This document shows, piece after piece, positions 9,958-14,616 of a stretch of DNA of 14,616 nucleotides. This DNA comes from Cephalothrix spiralis. Its lineage: Eukaryota; Nemertea; Palaeonemertea; Archinemertea; Cephalotrichidae. A program made the position numbers and the translations under genes. Numbering within the stretch: the stretch's first letter is position 1; each line of letters opens with the position of its first letter. The stretch spans positions 1 through 14,616 of the forward strand of contig JAUCNG010046670.1 of NCBI GenBank assembly GCA_032353305.1. Direction: 5' to 3'. The notes under the pieces are model-generated. The model had not been told where the DNA came from. It was given only the letters and a program-made list of their open reading frames with translations, and made no database searches.

Positions 9958-10102
9958 TCAAGTTGCTTCAAGAAGTGGTTCTGGACGCTCTTGTTGTTGA
10001 GTAGATTGTAAAGCAGGCCCAGCAGGTACAGCAGGGTCCTCAACTCTCGTCTCATTCTGTTGTTCAAAAAGTGTTTCATATTTTGGAGGAGGTTCTTGAA
10101 AC
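9958..10102 (-). CDS. Coding exon 5 (second PPxY motif and stop)
   Basis: The acceptor CTTCTCAG ends at 10103, behind a clean polypyrimidine tract (TTTTTTCTTCTTCTCAG). The exon encodes residues 135-181, starting FQEPPPKYETL and ending EPLLEAT before TGA at 9960-9958. It contains the second PPxY (PPKY, 139-142), again overlapping a YxxPhi motif (YETL), and a Q/E/P-rich low-complexity end. Confidence 0.86.
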
Positions 10103-13100
10103 CTGAGAAGAAGAAAAAAGGTTAACATTTAAGTGCGTCTAGTTCGTAAACAATATACAGTGTGTCCCAATAAAAATGTATAACAGTTTGATGAGATAAT
10201 TCGTAGACTTAATTATGAATTTTCCAAATCACTGTGAGTGATCTAGGACTTGTCTACTCTTTTAAATAAAATAAATACGGTACGAATCTTTTCAACTACA
10301 TCGATTTCCAAAAAAGAAATGAAGCCAGAATCAACGTAACTCCCTAAGTGCTAAACCGACGGTCATGTGACCATATCATAAGTCTGTATCTGCGTTAGTA
10401 TGGTAACAGTAGCAAGTGGACTGTAGCAGGTTTGTACCATTCTACCGTACCCCCTTCATCTCTTCTTTTGAATAAAATCTATCTCCTTTCTTGCCATATT
10501 TCATGCCAGAGAATAGGTAAATGTCACAGCTAGGGTGCTAGATCTTGGCTGTAGGGTGGCCGGTGAACAGTTCGTATCTTCCACTTGGCCTTCCAGGATC
10601 TTCCAGGTCGTAAATTCATGGTCGTTTGATCTTTTACTGCATTTTTTAAACATCTTTAGCCATCGTAGAATGGTACAAACCTGCTACAGTCCTCGTGCTA
10701 CTGTTACTATACCAACGCAGATACAGTCATACACAAGATACAAAATACATAGGTCATACTAGAAGGACATTGTGATTAGATAATTCAAAGTACCCTTCCC
10801 AAATTTGTCTTATTACTTATTGAACGCACCTCGTAAAAAGAACTAAGTGTCAATGTTGTTTTTAAACACGATAGAACTATAGGCTAACTTACCTTTGGTC
10901 TGGGTTGACGGCTGCATCATCAGCTGGTAGCCCAGTTTGAGTTGGTGTGCATACAAAATCATAAGGCGGAGGACCAGTATAAACAGCATTATAATGAATA
11001 TTCAGTAGTGAGCCATCCTAGAAGGTGAAATAAGAATCAATTAAAATAGATAAACAAATGAAAAGTTATGAATATTTATGATAATTTATTGGGGGTTTTC
11101 TAGTTCCAGACTGTGAAGTTAAATTGCTGGTCAGTCATGTAGCGAATCAAATTAATTAACTGAATTAATTTAGTTAGTTTTTTTTAATCGAATTATTCAA
11201 TCAATAATGGCTTCCATTTTTTAAGGAGTTTATTCGTTTTAACAAAACAAACAAACAAGTTAAATGATAACTTCTTTTTGATCGCACATCATTATTGCAC
11301 TTGTAAATGCACCCCTTGGCCTCCACTCAATGGCGCACTTATATTCCTGCTTTCTCAGGTCCATATAGTGCATAACAAAAAGAAAAGAAGAAAAAAATAT
11401 TTTATTTTAAAAAATGTAGCCATGTTAATGGAGCAAGGATAGTAGTGAATTGATATGATTAGACGGAAAAGAAAGGGAACCAGTGTTCTACCTGAGTATA
11501 CAATTAGCTTTCGTCGGTTTAATGTGCCAACTTCGATATAGAGGGCGCGGGTATGTACATGATATTGCACCCCTTTAACTTCGATTTTAAAAAATACATT
11601 GGGTGGTTTTTAAGAGCTTGAGACGCATTTTTCAGTGGCGATTCGTTCGATAGTAGGTTTTTGAGATACACACATGCGCAGCTAAATTAACGGTATGCGC
11701 ATGCTCAAAACTAAAATCGATGTACTTCATTTTGTAAAATAGTGGCATGTTTCTATCTATCCATTATATAAATGTATGACCTAAAACCAGCTGTATAAGC
11801 ATTTGCGATTTTTGGTAGAGGTATTTGTAAATTAAAGTGCTATGACTTACCCTCATATAAGTGTTAGACGTTTTTCTCCATCGAATATGCCAGTGGCGAT
11901 AGATGGCAACAATAACAACTATTACACAACCGAATAATAATATTGGTGCAGCAGTTCTCAGCGTCCTGAAAATGAAAAGAATATACTATGAAATCGTATA
12001 TAGTCAAAGACAAATAGACATAGCCAACAAGCTAACAATGGCGAAATTTTCAGAATTATGCACCGGTCTATCGCACAGTTTTGGATATAACGTAAGTGAA
12101 TTATTTTGCAAATATACGATGCACAAACAGCAATTAGTAGCAAATTTTTTCGAGATTTCGTATTTTTTGAAATTATTTTATAAGTCAATAAAAATTTGGT
12201 ACGTTAGATATATTAGGATCCGATGATCATTCGATGATTCCGATGAACATATGATAGCTCATCCGATGAATCCGAAAATCATCGGATATGAAATTATCAG
12301 ATATGTTAGGATCCGATAATCATTAAGATAAACTAAATCTGATGATTCCGATGAACATAAGATAACTCATCCGATGAATCTGACGATCATCGGATATGAA
12401 ATCCGATGGTTTTGATGATCATCGGATTTCACACCAACTGTTGTATCATGTGATAATCATATGATTGTTTTCAACATCGGAATGATTTCGACCTTGGAAG
12501 ATTACTTACGAATGAATCTTGTTGATAAAGAATTACATAAGCAATTGGACAGTTAAATAGGTATGCCAATCCTAAAACCAATATTTCGGCCACTTCGCGT
12601 AAAACCCGAAAGGTGGACCCAAACCCCATCGACCTTTGTATCTTTTGAAACCTTATGCACGGAAAGTTAGTTTTGAAATGATATTCAAATTTTCATGACG
12701 TCATTTCTCAGCCCCCTAGCGGCGAAAACTACTGATATTTTCCAAATGATTACAGCTAAATTTAGCCAATTGGGTTTTAGGATTGACATAACAATTTAAC
12801 CGTCCAATTGTGTAGAAACACCGGCTGTAGATATGTTATTTTTTTATATGGAAAATGTCGAAAATAATCTATTCGGCTTCAAACCGATTAAATCGGATAT
12901 TCATTTGTAGATTACACAGGTTTACACAATCAATTTAAAGTCATATATTGTTTGTTAAAATTGACAATTTAGTTGCTTTTTTTATGAATGGCTTCATTAT
13001 CATTTTGGTAGTCTCGGATAATAAATTAGTTTGATTATTAGCTGATTATAAATATATGGGACCGAATTAAAGGCTACAGTACAACTGGGTTCTAATGCGA

Positions 13101-14192
13101 AGAAAAAATGTTCCCTGAAATTTTGTTACATGTACATAAAATCGTAATTGCGCATGCGCAAATGGTTATTTTGACCATTTTAGGTAACAAATTTCCCAAG
13201 GTAACAAATTTCGGGGAACATGTTTTTCGCATTAGAACCCAGTTGTACTGTATGTCCAAACGTGTACTGGAGCCAAAAATGTTCTGTTGCCGAAACGTTT
13301 GGGGCCAAACCGGTTGGGCCCGAAAATGCAGTCTCTTTCAACTGAGTGTTTGATAAAAATATACATACACCATGGCCCTACTGGTCACATCAGCTTCTTC
13401 TTCAGTCTCCAATTCAATGTTAAAGGCAACTGCCATAATGCCAACACATATCAAACCCATTGTGCTGGCCAAAGTGGTTGCAAGCACCAGCATATGGAGT
13501 GGTCGTCGCGCATCTGAAATTTTAATCCAAATTTAAATAATTTTCAGGGTTACGCGCCAGTAAATGAAGTACATCGCATAGCGCAGGGAGGGTGGGCAAT
13601 CCAAAAATGCGATGCTAAAGACCTTAGATCGCATCTCGTTTTAGACTTTTTTTGGGCCAATTTTGAAATAACGTAATATAGTGAATCTTCACTCCATAAT
13701 AATTCTGCAATCCAAAATGGAATTGATTTTAAGCCCCATTTGGAACAAAATGGAGTGAAAATTACACTGAACAATGAAGTCCAAATCCACTTCATTTTGG
13801 AGTGGTCGTGCTAAAGGCCGACTCCAATTAAATAGAGTAAATTTTCAACTCCTTTGCGGAGTTCCTCGATTACCATATACTTTATCATGAGATTTTTTTC
13901 TTCAAAATTGATCTTATCAAAAATTATGTGGAGTCTCTGAGCTGAGAGTACATTGACATTGGTATCAAAAGGCCATTCTCTTAATATATTTGTAAAGTAT
14001 TAGAACAGCTGCTTTTTGATCACCATAAATACGTTCATTTCATGATAGAGCGCCGAATTACATGCAATGTGTCGTCTTTATTTTAAGGTTGATAATTAAT
14101 CAAAAATATGCTGGCCTGATCAATAAAAATAATATCATACAGTCAAAAAATATTAATATCAATTAATTATACGTACCTTGTCCCGGATACAT
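9958..14192 (-). CDS. Two-pass membrane protein with two PPxY motifs, 5 coding exons, 181 aa
   Basis: Joined minus-strand exons 14177-14192, 13369-13513, 11851-11965, 10893-11017 and 9958-10102 total 546 nt: 181 codons plus TGA. All introns are GT...AG with strong donors (GTACGT, GTATGT, GTAAGT twice), and the phases (1, 2, 0, 2) match at each join. The start has A at -3 and an in-frame TAA 18 bases upstream. Seen in the protein: N-terminus MYPGQDARRP, hydrophobic segment 1 (about 11-38), acidic loop (39-58, ELETEEEAD), hydrophobic segment 2 (59-76), basic juxtamembrane stretch (RHWHIRWRK, 77-85), then a proline-rich tail with PPPY at 108-111 and PPKY at 139-142. The positive-inside rule puts both ends in the cytosol. 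PPxY motifs bind WW domains, often of NEDD4-family ubiquitin ligases, so a sorting or ubiquitination adaptor role is inferred. I do not recognise the family; the layout recalls small PPxY membrane adaptors such as TMEM51, but no orthology is claimed. Segment 1 could instead be a signal peptide. Confidence 0.86.
10157..10309. mobile_element. Repeat family copy 2 (fragment, intron 4)
   Basis: Opens with TA-CAGTGTGTCC and, read in this sense, follows the reverse complement of 6989-7160 in order: GACTTAATTATGAAT, AAATAAAATAAAT, AATCT, ACTACATCGATTTCC. It is inverted relative to copy 1 and inserted in intron 4 of the membrane-protein gene. The other end was not found. Confidence 0.6.
10381..10727. 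repeat. Strong foldback in intron 4, arms of about 64 bases
   Basis: The left arm 10381-10445 and right arm 10665-10727 are inverted copies with only about five or six differences, sharing CTGTATCTGCGTT, GTAACAGTAGCA and GGACTGTAGCAGGTTTGTAC. The central 220 bases are less AT-rich than the rest and have no ORF of note. The high arm identity suggests a fairly recent element. In the pre-mRNA this would fold into a long hairpin. Confidence 0.75.
10893..11017 (-). CDS. Coding exon 4 (first PPxY motif)
   Basis: The acceptor TTCTAG and donor GTAAGT (10892-10887) bound a 125-nt exon encoding residues 93-133 plus two bases of codon 134 (Arg). It holds TGPPPYDFV: the PPxY motif at 108-111, whose tyrosine also starts a YxxPhi sorting-type motif (YDFV). 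Confidence 0.85.
11740..11795. repeat. Dispersed repeat copy 2 (intron 3)
   Basis: Same-orientation partner of 4510-4565, about 86 percent identical by hand count. It lies 50 bases from the exon 3 donor site in the membrane-protein gene. Confidence 0.62.
11851..11965 (-). CDS. Coding exon 3 (second membrane segment)
   Basis: The acceptor TTTTCAG ends at 11966 and the donor GTAAGT is at 11850-11845. The exon encodes residues 55-92, preceded by the last base of codon 54 (Val). It contains the segment AAPILLFGCVIVVIVAIY followed by RHWHIRWRK, a classic stop-transfer pattern. It ends in phase 0. Confidence 0.85.
12207..12407. repeat. Two tandem copies of a CCGATGA-rich unit (intron 2)
   Basis: Units starting GATATATTAGGATCCGAT (12207) and GATATGTTAGGATCCGAT (12300) continue in parallel through GATGATTCCGATGAACATA, GATA-CTCATCCGATGAATC and ATCATCGGATATGAAAT. 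The second has an insertion of about ten bases. Within each unit, CCGATGA and its complement TCATCGG recur, so every unit is itself rich in inverted repeats. Confidence 0.7.
12542..12810. mobile_element. 269-base MITE (intron 2)
   Basis: The ends CAATTGGACAGTTAAAT (12542) and, inverted, CAATTGGACGGTTAAAT (12810 inward) match through CAATCCTAAAACC, giving terminal repeats of about 39 bases. The interior carries TGACGTCA at 12696-12703 and no ORF. I could not identify a clear target-site duplication, so the transposon superfamily is left open. Confidence 0.68.
13077..13250. mobile_element. 174-base Tc1/mariner-type MITE (intron 2)
   Basis: The terminal inverted repeats of about 50 bases start CAGTACAACTGGGTTC at both ends and are nearly identical (a few indels within A/T runs). 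The element is flanked by TA on both sides (13075-13076 and 13251-13252), the classic Tc1/mariner target duplication. The interior is too short for a transposase. It lies 118 bases from exon 2 in the membrane-protein gene. Confidence 0.82.
13258..13329. repeat. Decayed GGGGCCGAAAA subrepeat array (intron 2)
   Basis: Four degenerate units (GGAGCCAAAAATG, TTGCCGAAACG, GGGGCCAAACC, GGGCCCGAAAATG) match the right end of the 7429-8050 foldback in the same orientation. It is a solo, diverged end of that family next to the mariner-type MITE. Confidence 0.55.
13369..13513 (-). CDS. Coding exon 2 (first membrane segment and acidic loop)
   Basis: The acceptor TTTCAG at 13519-13514 and donor GTATGT at 13368-13363 bound a 145-nt exon encoding residues 7-53 plus two bases of codon 54. 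It carries the first hydrophobic segment (LHMLVLATTL onward) and the acidic ELETEEEAD loop. An alternative donor two bases earlier, GTGTAT, would break the frame with exon 3, so the GTATGT site is preferred. Confidence 0.82.
14177..14192 (-). CDS. Coding exon 1 (residues 1-5, plus one base of codon 6)
   Basis: This 16-nt coding piece encodes MYPGQ and leaves one base, G, which completes an Asp codon with the AT that opens exon 2. The donor is GTACGT at 14176-14171. Upstream in frame there is a TAA at 14210-14208, so the ORF cannot extend 5' without splicing. This is the least certain exon because it is so short. The matching phase, strong donor and good start context favour it. Confidence 0.72.
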
Positions 14193-14499
14193 GATTCTGT
14201 TAGATGTTTAACAATCAAAACAGCGTTGAAAATAAATGTCCCTCAGTCAAAACATAATATTGAGTCGACGCCATGATTGTCGCCTTGACATTATTGATCC
14301 TGAATTCATCTCAGTGGATCATATAGATGGCAGCTTCGCAACGACCAGCTCCATTGATCGTGATTAGGTTTAGTTCCCACGAAAGTCGATAATGAAGTTA
14401 ACTACATGTTCGTTTCTGTTCTCTTAAATTCCGGACAAAATTTGCGCATATTGGCATTTTGCGCACAATTGTATTTTCAAATTGGTTTTAATCAGGGGA
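14193..14499 (-). promoter_or_regulatory. 5' flank of the gene: candidate 5' UTR and promoter
   Basis: This is the sequence immediately upstream of the start codon. The part at 14270-14390 is less AT-rich than its surroundings, as 5' UTR or promoter DNA often is, but no convincing TATA box is placed. The bases TAACAG at 14202-14197 (minus strand), four bases before ATG, could be a 3' splice site for a 5' UTR intron or for a trans-spliced leader. The last part of the window upstream of this, from about 14500, is a repeat. Confidence 0.35.
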
Positions 14500-14616
14500 A
14501 ATTTAATTTGTGGTCCTTTTGGGAAATTCATATTGCTCAGTTGTTAGACAGATTTGTACCAAATTTATTTTATTTGAAAGACAAGACCATGATCTCTCTA
14601 GTGATCACTAGCAGCG
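14500..14616. mobile_element. Repeat family copy 3, cut by the window end
   Basis: Matches 6989-7090 in the same orientation, with long shared blocks CAGATTTG, ACCAAATTTATTTTATTTG and CTCTCTAGTGAT, ending in CACTAGCAGCG at the last base. It contains TTGCTCAGTTG, a tRNA box-A-like word. The rest lies outside the window. Confidence 0.68.

Noticed and set aside
11903-12226. Longest single open frame, 107 codons on the plus strand
   Set aside because: It runs antisense over exon 3 and into intron 2 of the minus-strand gene and has no recognisable motif. It is a shadow of that exon plus AT-rich intron.
13287-13517. Plus-strand open frame across exon 2
   Set aside because: It is antisense to a well-supported coding exon, and its first part is the decayed GGGGCC subrepeat array.
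13797-13808. TGGAGTGGTCGT shared between intron 1 and exon 2, as a possible exon duplication
   Set aside because: The match is only about 12 bases, is expected by chance in a window of this size, and does not extend.
1-14616. CRISPR array, bacterial operon, phage or integrated virus
   Set aside because: No regularly spaced direct repeats with unique spacers were found, nor tight gene packing or viral-type ORFs. The spliced gene and MITE-rich background point to an animal nuclear genome.

Overview
This window looks like a piece of an animal nuclear genome. The DNA is AT-rich (roughly two thirds A+T by eye) and has no bacterial-style gene packing. The only convincing gene is split by introns with consensus GT...AG borders, and most of the rest is short inverted-repeat (MITE or foldback) DNA. 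The density of small foldback elements and the recurring TACATGTA-like words suggest a marine invertebrate, perhaps a mollusc. That is an impression, not a demonstrated assignment.

Gene content. One complete gene is supported, on the minus strand from the start codon at 14192 to the stop at 9958. Five coding exons (14177-14192, 13369-13513, 11851-11965, 10893-11017, 9958-10102) join with every splice phase matching and give a 181-residue protein. It has two predicted membrane segments joined by a short acidic loop, then a long cytoplasmic tail with two PPxY motifs (PPPY and PPKY) and no recognised domain. The likely role is an endomembrane or plasma-membrane adaptor that binds WW-domain proteins such as NEDD4-type ubiquitin ligases. 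I cannot give it a gene name. Two AATAAA hexamers lie about 200 and 285 bases past the stop.

Layout. 1-344: CGGAAA/TTTCCG-rich sequence. 345-938: foldback with a nested perfect hairpin. 1208-1311: tRNA-like relic with a good box B, followed by a foldback (1331-1612) and a separate short hairpin (1641-1717). 1718-3743: nothing recognisable. 3744-3965: two 111-base tandem units, each with a CRE or CRE-like site and a CACGTG E-box. 4510-5191: dispersed repeat and foldback. 5624-6075: foldback. 6652-7160: member of a three-copy repeat family with mariner-like ends. 7429-8050: foldback with TTTCGGCCCC-type subrepeats. 8319-8405: short hairpin. 8406-9957: intergenic sequence and the gene's 3' side. 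9958-14192: the gene. All four of its introns were examined: intron 4 has a repeat fragment plus a strong foldback, intron 3 a dispersed repeat, intron 2 a tandem array, a 269-base MITE, a 174-base mariner-type MITE and a subrepeat relic, and intron 1 nothing clear. The window ends inside another copy of the three-copy repeat.

The most notable pattern is that the CREB/ATF palindrome TGACGTCA occurs eight times, against about 0.2 expected by chance. Nearly all copies lie in or beside the repeats, so mobile elements appear to be spreading this site. I see no sign of a new enzyme system, defence system or RNA gene beyond these elements.
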